Source: Alphaproteobacteria bacterium | GTDB taxonomy: Bacteria > Pseudomonadota > Alphaproteobacteria > Rs-D84 | NCBI GenBank assembly: GCA_009783855.1 | Contig: WRCO01000012.1 | Location: 1 to 32,488, forward strand | Direction of reading: 5' to 3' | Length of the DNA: 32,488 nucleotides | In this document: positions 10,085 through 17,800 of the stretch, in pieces | Position numbering within the stretch: position 1 is the first letter of the stretch | Layout: each line of letters starts with the position of its first letter | The notes under the pieces: model-generated | Databases searched by the model: none | What the model saw: the letters and a program-made list of their open reading frames with translations, nothing else | Told to the model about the DNA's origin: nothing | Made by a program: the position numbers and the translations under genes

Positions 10085-10683
10085 AATTTATATCCCTTGC
10101 CCCTCACGGTGATTATATCAAGCCCGGGCAGGGGTGCAAGTAATTTTTCGCGCAATCTTTTGGCGACCATGGGCGGGGCCGCGGCATGATTTCCAACAGG
10201 CGAGACAAGCTGTAAAAGGAATTCTTTTTCCGCCGCCGACAATTCCAACAACTGATTCTTTATAAAAAATTCTCCATTTTCAATGCTTAATCCCTTGGGC
10301 ATTGCGGGCGCGGCCACGCCTTTGCGCCGCGTAACGGCGGAAAGGCGCAATGATAATTCCTTTAAGCTGAACGGTTTTGCAAGATAATCGTCCGCCCCGC
10401 CGGAAAGTCCCGCAACAGTATTTTCCGTCCCGCCAAGCGCGGTAAGCATGATGACCGGCGTATCCATCCCGCGCGCGCGCATGTGGCCAAGGGCGGTAAG
10501 CCCGTCCGTGCCCGGCATCATCCGGTCAAGAACTATGGCGTCGAAAGTCATTTTATCCAGAATCTGAAAAGCGTGTTCGGCGTTTTCCGCGCCCACGACG
10601 GCAAAGCCTTCGCCGCGAAGCCCCTTGGCAAGCGTTTCACGCAGGGCGGTATCGTCGTCGATGATAAGGATTGTCTTTTGCAT
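10060..10683 (-). CDS. OmpR-type response regulator with shortened winged-helix domain
   Basis: MQKTILIIDDDTALRETLAKGL..., VLDRMMPGTDGL, MLTALGG, YLAKPFSLKEL; C-terminal KRLREKL...ITVRGKGYKLV. Confidence 0.93.
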   Translation of the reverse strand: MQKTILIIDDDTALRETLAKGLRGEGFAVVGAENAEHAFQILDKMTFDAIVLDRMMPGTDGLTALGHMRARGMDTPVIMLTALGGTENTVAGLSGGADDYLAKPFSLKELSLRLSAVTRRKGVAAPAMPKGLSIENGEFFIKNQLLELSAAEKEFLLQLVSPVGNHAAAPPMVAKRLREKLLAPLPGLDIITVRGKGYKLVTGGSCG

Positions 10684-10684
10684 T

Positions 10685-10772
10685 TCGTGGTTCGTGCTGG
10701 TGGTTCGAATTTTGAATTTTATGACCGCAATGCCCACAGATTCATACTATGAACCACCGGCACGAACCACGA
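10685..10772. repeat. Inverted repeat, arms 10685-10706 / 10751-10772
   Basis: TCGTGGTTCGTGCTGGTGGTTC versus revcomp TCGTGGTTCGTGCCGGTGGTTC, one mismatch. Confidence 0.85.
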
Positions 10773-10773
10773 T

Positions 10774-11697
10774 TTACCTTGGCGCCGGCTCCACCGCATA
10801 TTCGCCCGGGCGTATTGTCGTCGCCCCGCCTCTGCCTTCCATGGGATTATTCATGTTGTGGTTCATGCGGACCCCGCGATTAACGTGTTCAAGCCGGAAA
10901 AGAGCATACCCCGTCCCACCGCCCATCGCCGGCCCCTGAAGCCCAAGCGAATAATACCCGCCAAGAATCCCGTAATCCAAATCTATATAGTCGATATTAT
11001 ATATTATCGAAACATTGGTAAATCCGTCGGTCGTCATCCCGCACGCGAATTCGCGCGATACAAGCGTCGATTGGGAATTCACCGGCACGACGACATCGGT
11101 CACGGTCGGCGCGCACCGGACGGGCACTCCGTTGATAAGAAGCGAATAATGCATGCCGATGGTCGCCTTGGAAAGTCCGGTGGACAGCGTAACCTGGTCT
11201 ATGCTTGCGTTCGGTATTTTGACCATCGCGTTCGCGACACCGGCGCGCACGGGGAACGATATGCCGGATTGTATGCACGCGCGCGTGAACGGGTCTGCTT
11301 CGCATATATGCATGCGGGTGTGCGCGTTCATCATGAACATATTCGCGACGGAATTGAAAAGGAACGTGCGCGTGATGCGGTCGTTAAGCTTTGTGCATCC
11401 GAAATCGCGGCACACGACGGTCGGGCGTTCCGCGAATCCTATGCGCGCGCCGGGGTTGCTGTTTGCCTCGGCCTGTCTTGCGTTTTGTATATTCATGTCG
11501 TAATTAAGCGAATCCGTGCGTTGCATAAACACGTGTTCCGGAACGAAATTCACATCGTTCGGATGCGCGAAAAAAGATTTCACCGGCGTTTCGGTGTATA
11601 CGACATGCTGGAACGTTTCCTGTTGCCGGCGCGCGCTTGCGACCATCGGCAAAAGCAGGGCGCACAGCACGGCTATCAGAAATGATTTGCGGTTCAT
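10774..11697 (-). CDS. Secreted/periplasmic hypothetical protein
   Basis: Signal peptide MNRKSFLIAVLCALLLPMVASA; no family recognised. Confidence 0.65.
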   Translation of the reverse strand: MNRKSFLIAVLCALLLPMVASARRQQETFQHVVYTETPVKSFFAHPNDVNFVPEHVFMQRTDSLNYDMNIQNARQAEANSNPGARIGFAERPTVVCRDFGCTKLNDRITRTFLFNSVANMFMMNAHTRMHICEADPFTRACIQSGISFPVRAGVANAMVKIPNASIDQVTLSTGLSKATIGMHYSLLINGVPVRCAPTVTDVVVPVNSQSTLVSREFACGMTTDGFTNVSIIYNIDYIDLDYGILGGYYSLGLQGPAMGGGTGYALFRLEHVNRGVRMNHNMNNPMEGRGGATTIRPGEYAVEPAPR

Positions 11698-11774
11698 AAG
11701 ACCCCTCTCTTTCTTTATATATGCGGAATCATAGAATAATTTCGCCCTCCAGGGCAAGAAGAAAATCCAACCGA

Positions 11775-11870
11775 CAACTGACAACCAACAGCTGACAACT
11801 TTTATGTTGAAATTTGACCATCGAGTGTTGTATAAGATACTATCAGTTGTTAGCTGTCAGTTGTCAGTTG
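11775..11870. repeat. Heptamer-phased inverted repeat (11775-11800 / 11845-11870)
   Basis: CAACTGACAACCAACAGCTGACAACT versus revcomp CAACTGACAACTGACAGCTAACAACT (3 mismatches in 26). Confidence 0.9.
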
Positions 11871-11888
11871 CGACGATAAGGAGCATAC

Positions 11889-12548
11889 ATGGTTGACGTA
11901 ATGATTCCCGGCGAAGCCGGCAAACTGCATGCGGTATATCACAAAGCGCCGGGGGACGCCGCGCCGCTTGCCGTCATATTATCGGGCAATCCGCGCGCCG
12001 GATTCCACATGAACGACCGGATTTCGTACGCGCTGTTCCGCGCTTATATGGACATCGGGTTTTCGGTTCTGCGCTTTAATTACCGCGGCGTCGGCGATTC
12101 CATGGGGACGCTTGGCACCACTGCGGACAATATGATAGACATCGCGGCGGTTATCGACTGGATACAAAACCAAAACGAAGACAGCGATAAAATATGGCTT
12201 GCCGGAAATCATGTCGGCGCGTGGTACGTGCTGCAGGCGATGATGAGAAGGCCCGAAGTTTCCGGATTCACGCTTGTCTCGCCGGATTATGCGGTGACGG
12301 ATTTTTCATTCCTTTCGCCGCGCCCGAACCGCGGGCTGCTTTTACAGGGCGCGCTGGAAGACGACAATGCGGCGGCATTCCGGCATCATGTCACGCACCT
12401 GTTGAAAAAACAGGCCCAGATAATTTTGGAAACCATCTTCATCAAAAACGCGGACGCGAAATACGGCAGCGCGGCGGAATTAAAACAATTGTATAACGAC
12501 GTAAAGGCGTACGTCGGCCGCGAAAACGCGGAAACAAAGTTGTTATGA
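11889..12548 (+). CDS. Alpha/beta hydrolase family protein
   Basis: [19 protein letters not shown]...[28 protein letters not shown] in nucleophile-elbow position. Confidence 0.8.
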   Translation: MVDVMIPGEAGKLHAVYHKAPGDAAPLAVILSGNPRAGFHMNDRISYALFRAYMDIGFSVLRFNYRGVGDSMGTLGTTADNMIDIAAVIDWIQNQNEDSDKIWLAGNHVGAWYVLQAMMRRPEVSGFTLVSPDYAVTDFSFLSPRPNRGLLLQGALEDDNAAAFRHHVTHLLKKQAQIILETIFIKNADAKYGSAAELKQLYNDVKAYVGRENAETKLL

Positions 12549-13558
12549 CGAAACAAAACGAACGCTTTATCGACCCGAATATACCAGACGATTTTGGCAA
12601 CACAATCAGGCCGAAACGTTTGGGCGACTTTGTCGGCCAGGAAGGCCTGAAACAAAACTTGTCTGTATTTATAAGCGGCGCGAAAAACAGGGGCGAGGCA
12701 ATGGACCACGTGTTGCTGTACGGTCCGCCGGGACTTGGCAAGACGACATTGGCGCATATTGTTGCGAACGAACTTGGCACGAATTTTCGCGCGACGGCGG
12801 CGCCGATGCTTACCAAACAGGGGGATTTGGCGGCGATTCTGACGGCGCTTGAGCCGCACGATGTCCTGTTCATCGACGAAATCCACAGGCTTCCGACGGC
12901 AATCGAAGAAGTCCTTTACAGCGCGATGGAAGACTTCAAACTGGACATCATGCTTGGCGAAGGGCCGTCGGCAAAAAGCGTGCGCATTGATTTGCCGCCG
13001 TTCACGCTTGTCGGCGCGACGACCCGCACCGGGCTTTTGTCGAATCCTTTGCGCGACCGGTTTGGGATTGATTTGCGCCTTAATTTCTATTCGGCCGCGG
13101 ACCTTGCGCAAATTATTTCACGAAGCGCGAACATATTGGGCATTCCGATAGAGCAATCGGCGGCGTTGACATTGGCGGGCAGCAGCCGCGGCACGCCGCG
13201 TATTGCCAACCGCCTGTTAAAACGCGCGCGGGATTTCGCTGCGGCGCCCCACGCCTCACGCCTTACGCCTCACGAAACGCCAATCACCGAACCCATCATC
13301 AAAACTACATTGCAACAGCTTGGCATCGACCAAATCGGCCTTGACGCAATCGACCGCGAATATTTGGGCGCGATTGTAAAGCATTACGCGGGCGGCCCGG
13401 TTGGCATTGAAAACCTGTCCGCGGTCTTGTCGGAACCGGCCGATACAATCGAAGACGTCATCGAACCATACCTGATGCAGCAGGGTTTTATACAACGCAC
13501 GCCGCGCGGCCGCATGATTACCGACGCGGGATACAGTCATCTGGGGTTGGAAAAATGA
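12545..13558 (+). CDS. ruvB: Holliday junction DNA helicase RuvB
   Basis: [66 protein letters not shown]. Confidence 0.98.
   Translation: MTKQNERFIDPNIPDDFGNTIRPKRLGDFVGQEGLKQNLSVFISGAKNRGEAMDHVLLYGPPGLGKTTLAHIVANELGTNFRATAAPMLTKQGDLAAILTALEPHDVLFIDEIHRLPTAIEEVLYSAMEDFKLDIMLGEGPSAKSVRIDLPPFTLVGATTRTGLLSNPLRDRFGIDLRLNFYSAADLAQIISRSANILGIPIEQSAALTLAGSSRGTPRIANRLLKRARDFAAAPHASRLTPHETPITEPIIKTTLQQLGIDQIGLDAIDREYLGAIVKHYAGGPVGIENLSAVLSEPADTIEDVIEPYLMQQGFIQRTPRGRMITDAGYSHLGLEK
13250..13276 (+). repeat. Heptamer tandem repeat inside ruvB (CACGCCT CACGCCT TACGCCT CACGAAA)
   Basis: Direct reading; encodes extra HASRLTPHE in the RuvB C-terminal domain. Confidence 0.85.
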
Positions 13559-13992
13559 TAAAAACCGCATCCGTATGGCTTATGAACGCGCGCGGCGAAT
13601 TTTTGTTGCAGCTTCGCGCGCCCAATGTGAAAAATCCGAACAAATGGGGGATGTCCGCAGGGGGCTGGATTGATGCGGGTGAATCGCCGGCGGATACCGT
13701 GAAACGGGAAACCATGGAAGAATTGGGTATTGATATTCCTGTGGGGCAATTTGTATTTCTTGGGGATTTTTTTAACACGGAAAACCCCGAACATCAAACG
13801 CATCCGCATATATATTTTGCCAAAGGCGATTGGGAAATTTCGGACATCAGGTTTCAGGAATCTGAAATCGCGGCGGTCAAATACGTATCATTGGCGGAAA
13901 TCAAAAAAATAATCGGCACATTTGTTTGCGCGATTCAGCCGCAGAAAATCACACTGCTTGAAGAATATTTATACAAGGAGCAATTAAATTGA
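13555..13992 (+). CDS. NUDIX hydrolase
   Basis: [24 protein letters not shown] matches the Nudix box pattern. Confidence 0.93.
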   Translation: MIKTASVWLMNARGEFLLQLRAPNVKNPNKWGMSAGGWIDAGESPADTVKRETMEELGIDIPVGQFVFLGDFFNTENPEHQTHPHIYFAKGDWEISDIRFQESEIAAVKYVSLAEIKKIIGTFVCAIQPQKITLLEEYLYKEQLN

Positions 13993-14363
13993 AATCCCAC
14001 AAATTCCCATTTACAATCGCATTCGCAGATACCGATGCCGCGGGCATAGTCTATCACGCACGATTCATAGAAATCGCGGAGCGGGCGCGAATGGACTGGT
14101 TCAAAAAAGAGATGCTTATCCATAGCGACGGCGGATTTATTATCAAAAAGCTGTCGGCGAAATACGATATCCCGCTGACCCTTATGGATGAAATCGTTGT
14201 CGAATCCTGTGCGACGCACGTCGGCGCGGCGTCCGCCGACATAGAACAGAAATTCTTGCGTAACGGCACTGTCTGTGCGATAGTCAACATTCGCGTCGCA
14301 TATGTGGGAATAAAAGACCTGAAGCCAAAGCGCATTCCGGCCGAATGGCTGAAACATTTTTAA
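13989..14363 (+). CDS. ybgC: YbgC-type acyl-CoA thioesterase
   Basis: FAFADTDAAGIVYHARFIEIAERARMDWF hot-dog thioesterase motif; next to tolQ. Confidence 0.9.
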   Translation: MKSHKFPFTIAFADTDAAGIVYHARFIEIAERARMDWFKKEMLIHSDGGFIIKKLSAKYDIPLTLMDEIVVESCATHVGAASADIEQKFLRNGTVCAIVNIRVAYVGIKDLKPKRIPAEWLKHF

Positions 14364-14381
14364 TCAATAAAGGAAAAAACT

Positions 14382-14888
14382 ATGACAACAAACCACTTTT
14401 CATTTACGAATCTTTTTACGACCGATGCCGTGATTACGGCGACAAGCATCCTTCTTGTAATCGGAAGCATAATATCATGGGTGATTATAATCGAAAAAAT
14501 CCGGTTGTGGTGGGCGGAAAAACGCACCCCCGCACAGATAAGCCGCACCGACAATATGGATTTGATTGTCGACCGCATCATAAGGCCGTTCGACCGCAAC
14601 CTTTGGTTTCTTTCGATGGCGTCTGTCGTCGCGCCGTTCATCGGCCTGTTCGGAACGATTTGGGGCGTAATGATGGCATTCGGCGCAATCGGCGCAAAGC
14701 AATCCGCGAATATCGCCGTAATCGCGCCGGGTCTTGCGGCGGCGCTTGGCACGACGGCGCTTGGGCTTATTGTCGCGATTCCTGCGGCGATTGCGTACCA
14801 ATATTTTTCCAAAAAAGCGGACGCGCTGTATGACGAGCTTGACGACGCGCGAAAAGAAATAATATGCGGCTGTGAAAGGAAGAAATAA
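14382..14888 (+). CDS. tolQ: TolQ/ExbB proton channel protein
   Basis: Three TM segments, APFIGLFGTIWGVMMAF, GTTALGLIVAIPAAIAYQYF; context. Confidence 0.93.
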   Translation: MTTNHFSFTNLFTTDAVITATSILLVIGSIISWVIIIEKIRLWWAEKRTPAQISRTDNMDLIVDRIIRPFDRNLWFLSMASVVAPFIGLFGTIWGVMMAFGAIGAKQSANIAVIAPGLAAALGTTALGLIVAIPAAIAYQYFSKKADALYDELDDARKEIICGCERKK

Positions 14889-15289
14889 TGTCACGAAGAA
14901 ACACAAGAAATTCGGATGCAAGTTTATCTCTGACACCGATGATTGACGTCATGACGGTTCTGCTTGCCGTGTTTATGGTGTCGATGCCGATGCTGACCAG
15001 CGGGATAGATTTGGATTTGCCGCAAGCGGGGGCAAGCGCGCTTACCGGCGACGACCGCGCGCTTCAGATAAGCGTCGACAGGGAAGGCAATTATTTCCTT
15101 GGCACGGACCGGCTTTCGCGCGAAGACGTCGTGCGGCGCGCGGTCGCGATGCGCGGAGAAAACCCACAGCTGTCGATAATGATTAACGGCGACCACAGCA
15201 CGTCGTACGGCGCGGTGATGCAGATGATGGGAGCGCTTAAAGACGCGGGCTTTGCGCGCGTGGGATTGCGAACGCGGTTGGAAAATTAA
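14888..15289 (+). CDS. tolR: TolR/ExbD
   Basis: LTPMIDVMTVLLAVFMVSMPMLTSGIDLDLPQA. Confidence 0.93.
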   Translation: MSRRNTRNSDASLSLTPMIDVMTVLLAVFMVSMPMLTSGIDLDLPQAGASALTGDDRALQISVDREGNYFLGTDRLSREDVVRRAVAMRGENPQLSIMINGDHSTSYGAVMQMMGALKDAGFARVGLRTRLEN

Positions 15290-15301
15290 AAATTTATCCG
15301 C

Positions 15302-16033
15302 ATGGCTTTCGCCGCAGGCGATAAATCAAAAATGAATTCACGAAACGCATCTTCATTGGAAAACTTTTTCATTTCGCTTGCCGGGCACCTTGCGATTATT
15401 GCGATGCTTTTGACTTCGGTTGCGATTTTCGGCGACCCGCTTATACGGATTGTCGCACCCGATGCGATTCAGATTACGGAAATTGATTTATCACGAGTGG
15501 AAATCACGCGCGATGAAACGCATCTTCGCAACGTGGCCGCGCCGCCTCCGCCACCGGAACCAAGGCCGACGCCGCGCCCGCCCGCGCCCGACCCGGGCGA
15601 AACAGAGTCGGTCGCCGCGCATGTCGCGCCTCCGCCTCCGCCCGCAGAACGGCCGCGTCCCGCGCCGCCGCAAAGAACGACCATTACTGTCAACCGCGAA
15701 ACGACATCTTTGAACCGTACTATGACGGTGTCGGTCGTGGACGCATTGCGCGTGGCGATGACAAGATGCTGGCAATTCGATGCTTCCAGGCCCGGCGTCG
15801 CGGAAATCCGCGCGGTCGCGCATTTGGAAATGAATCCGAACGGCATGGTGCGGACATTGCGCTTTGAAACGGAATCGCGTGCGGACGACGACCCGGCGTT
15901 CGCGTACATAATTGAAACAATACGGACGGCGATTGGCGTGTGCCAGCCGTTCCGCATGCTGCCCGCGTCGGAATTTGAATCATGGCGGCGGATACGTTTG
16001 ACGTTTTACCCGGCTACCGGCGCAGTGCAATAG
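15302..16033 (+). CDS. tolA: TolA-like energy transducer with short proline-rich linker
   Basis: N-terminal TM, APPPPPEPRPTPRPPAPDPG linker, C-terminal TolA/TonB-like domain; position after tolR. Confidence 0.75.
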   Translation: MAFAAGDKSKMNSRNASSLENFFISLAGHLAIIAMLLTSVAIFGDPLIRIVAPDAIQITEIDLSRVEITRDETHLRNVAAPPPPPEPRPTPRPPAPDPGETESVAAHVAPPPPPAERPRPAPPQRTTITVNRETTSLNRTMTVSVVDALRVAMTRCWQFDASRPGVAEIRAVAHLEMNPNGMVRTLRFETESRADDDPAFAYIIETIRTAIGVCQPFRMLPASEFESWRRIRLTFYPATGAVQ

Positions 16034-16158
16034 GGCATAAGTCATAAGACATATGGCATAAAAACTCTTGATTTCACGAACACAAATTTTATATAATCGG
16101 GGTATGAAAAAACTATTGCGCGCTTTTTCCCTATGCCTTGTGACTTGTGCCTTGTGCC
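16034..16158. repeat. Heptamer-phased inverted repeat (16034-16061 / 16132-16158)
   Basis: GGCATAA GTCATAA GACATAT GGCATAA versus TATGCCTTGTGACTTGTGCCTTGTGCC; about 21/27 complementary. Confidence 0.75.
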
Positions 16159-16436
16159 TTGACAGCGCAAGCGCATACCAATTGGTATCAAGCCGGGAAC
16201 TTGGCACGGGCGAGGCAAGGAACCAAAACGTCACCGTGCGCTGTACGACGCCCACGGGCGGCACGACGAATGAAACGTGCCAATTGCGCCGCTATGTGCG
16301 GTGCCGGCGCGGCGGCGACGGCCGCACAACGTGCAGCGGGTGGCAGCCATGGCGCGACATCCGCAACCCGTCGCGTGAATTCGGCGATTGGCGTTCCGCC
16401 GCCGACGCGTGCTGTCGTGCGAAAGGACTTCGATAA
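16104..16436 (+). CDS. Small secreted Cys-containing protein
   Basis: Signal peptide MKKLLRAFSLCLVTCALCLDSASA; six Cys in mature part. Confidence 0.65.
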   Translation: MKKLLRAFSLCLVTCALCLDSASAYQLVSSRELGTGEARNQNVTVRCTTPTGGTTNETCQLRRYVRCRRGGDGRTTCSGWQPWRDIRNPSREFGDWRSAADACCRAKGLR

Positions 16437-16462
16437 AAAATCCGGCAATGCCGGATTTTTTA
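16435..16462 (+). terminator. Rho-independent terminator
   Basis: AAAAAATCCGGCAATGCCGGATTTTTTATT. Confidence 0.9.
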
Positions 16463-16605
16463 TTCCATCATCGAGTTTGTCCCACAAGGACCATTGAGCG
16501 CACATTTTAGCGAATTTTGCCATATTCCAACATTGTATTATTTGTATTCTGAAAACCATTGAGAGGCAATAAAAGCACGGGAAAATTGCCATATAGACGC
16601 CATAC

Positions 16606-16627
16606 GGAATCGCCATATTAGCGCCAT
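16606..16627 (+). repeat. Direct repeat, left copy (GGAATCGCCATATTAGCGCCAT)
   Basis: 20/22 identity with 17703..17724; preceded by a related unit GCCATATAGACGCCATACGG. Confidence 0.75.
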
Positions 16628-16655
16628 GCAAATTAAAAAGTGTTAAAATTATGAC

Positions 16656-16684
16656 TTGTCTAATATATTAGACAACTTTATAAT
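16656..16684 (+). promoter_or_regulatory. Putative promoter overlapping palindrome copy 2: TTGTCT-N17-TATAAT
   Basis: -35 16656-16661, -10 16679-16684, palindrome 16656-16675; upstream of HTH ORF. Confidence 0.65.
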
Positions 16685-16710
16685 AACACTTATAGTTTAA
16701 GGAGAATGAA

Positions 16711-17019
16711 ATGCGATTCAAATTTTTATCCAAACCTGTCATAGAAAGACAACACTTTATTGTTAATAAAAAAATCGACCAAAAATTGATTGCTGAATTA
16801 TCGGTTGCATTGGATAATCTGGATATCGAAAAAATCAAATCCGTTTTAATGGAAATTGCAAAAACTCACCCACGGCGGTCTGACATTCCGGCGATACTGG
16901 GGATTTCCAGACCTGGGTTTTATAATATACTTTCGCCATCCGGCAATCCTGGATTTATAACAATATTGCGCTTATTGAATTTATTTGATATAAAATTACA
17001 AGTTGAAGCAAGAAAATAA
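16711..17019 (+). CDS. HTH antidote/HigA-like (COG3636-type) DNA-binding protein
   Basis: KSVLMEIAKTHPRRSDIPAILGISRPGFYNILSPSGNPGFITILRLLNLFDIKLQVEA resembles addiction-module antidote proteins. Confidence 0.75.
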   Translation: MRFKFLSKPVIERQHFIVNKKIDQKLIAELSVALDNLDIEKIKSVLMEIAKTHPRRSDIPAILGISRPGFYNILSPSGNPGFITILRLLNLFDIKLQVEARK

Positions 17020-17022
17020 TGC

Positions 17023-17040
17023 TGTCTAATATATTAGACA
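17023..17040. repeat. Palindrome copy 3 TGTCTAATATATTAGACA
   Basis: Exact match. Confidence 0.95.
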
Positions 17041-17060
17041 AGCAATAATAGGGGTATAAA

Positions 17061-17654
17061 ATGGGATCGCAAGAAGTTATACAAGAGGCGGCAAATAAAA
17101 TCACCACTATGTTATTAAATGAAATAACTGATGCTTTCAATAAAACATTAGAAACTTCCATAGAATTAGCAGATGCAAAAGCTGTCTGGGATATTTTCAA
17201 CAGTCCGAATAAGGGTTCTTTAACTGTTCGTCAATTTAATCTACTAGAAACCACCTTAAATTCTTTCTTCACTTGTTATGATTTTATAAGAAATGAAATC
17301 GAAGAGAATCCCGAACAATATATACAATCTATGATGAAGCTTGGATTGACACCACCGCAATTTATAAATTTACTTATAGAAAAACTGTCGGGTTATTTAA
17401 TAATGGGTGAGAAACGAATGGTTGAACTAAGACCTTGTTATATATCTGCATTAAAAACCGCAATCGAATTAGGTGCATATCCAGAATTGGAGGCATTAAA
17501 TATGTCCCCAGAAAAATTTATAGAATCTTCTTTGGAGATGATTGATAGGCTTGATGGAAATCCATTGTCTGCCAGAGATTCAATGCAGATATACGAGGCA
17601 CTTTCACAGGGAAAAACATATCCCGAATACTTAGCAGAAAAGAATGATAAATAA
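17061..17654 (+). CDS. Hypothetical 197-aa, predicted mostly alpha-helical protein
   Basis: Uninterrupted AT-rich ORF with GGGG/ATG spacing, between palindrome copies 3 and 4. Confidence 0.7.
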   Translation: MGSQEVIQEAANKITTMLLNEITDAFNKTLETSIELADAKAVWDIFNSPNKGSLTVRQFNLLETTLNSFFTCYDFIRNEIEENPEQYIQSMMKLGLTPPQFINLLIEKLSGYLIMGEKRMVELRPCYISALKTAIELGAYPELEALNMSPEKFIESSLEMIDRLDGNPLSARDSMQIYEALSQGKTYPEYLAEKNDK

Positions 17655-17667
17655 ATCAAAGTAATGC

Positions 17668-17685
17668 TGTCTAATATATTAGACA
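17668..17685. repeat. Palindrome copy 4 (extended GC..GC, 22 bp at 17666-17687)
   Basis: GCTGTCTAATATATTAGACAGC. Confidence 0.95.
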
Positions 17686-17702
17686 GCTTATAGGCTTTCA
17701 AG

Positions 17703-17724
17703 GGAATCGCCATATTGCCGCCAT
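17703..17724 (+). repeat. Direct repeat, right copy (GGAATCGCCATATTGCCGCCAT)
   Basis: 20/22 identity with 16606..16627. Confidence 0.75.
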
Positions 17725-17748
17725 ACGGATTTTCCCGACAATCAAAAA

Positions 17749-17787
17749 ACCTTGCAATACCATACGATGCAAGGGTTCCGGTTTTTT
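17749..17787. terminator. Putative terminator hairpin
   Basis: ACCTTGCA...TGCAAGGGT with flanking A/T tracts. Confidence 0.5.
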
Positions 17788-17800
17788 AAGGATTTAATTT

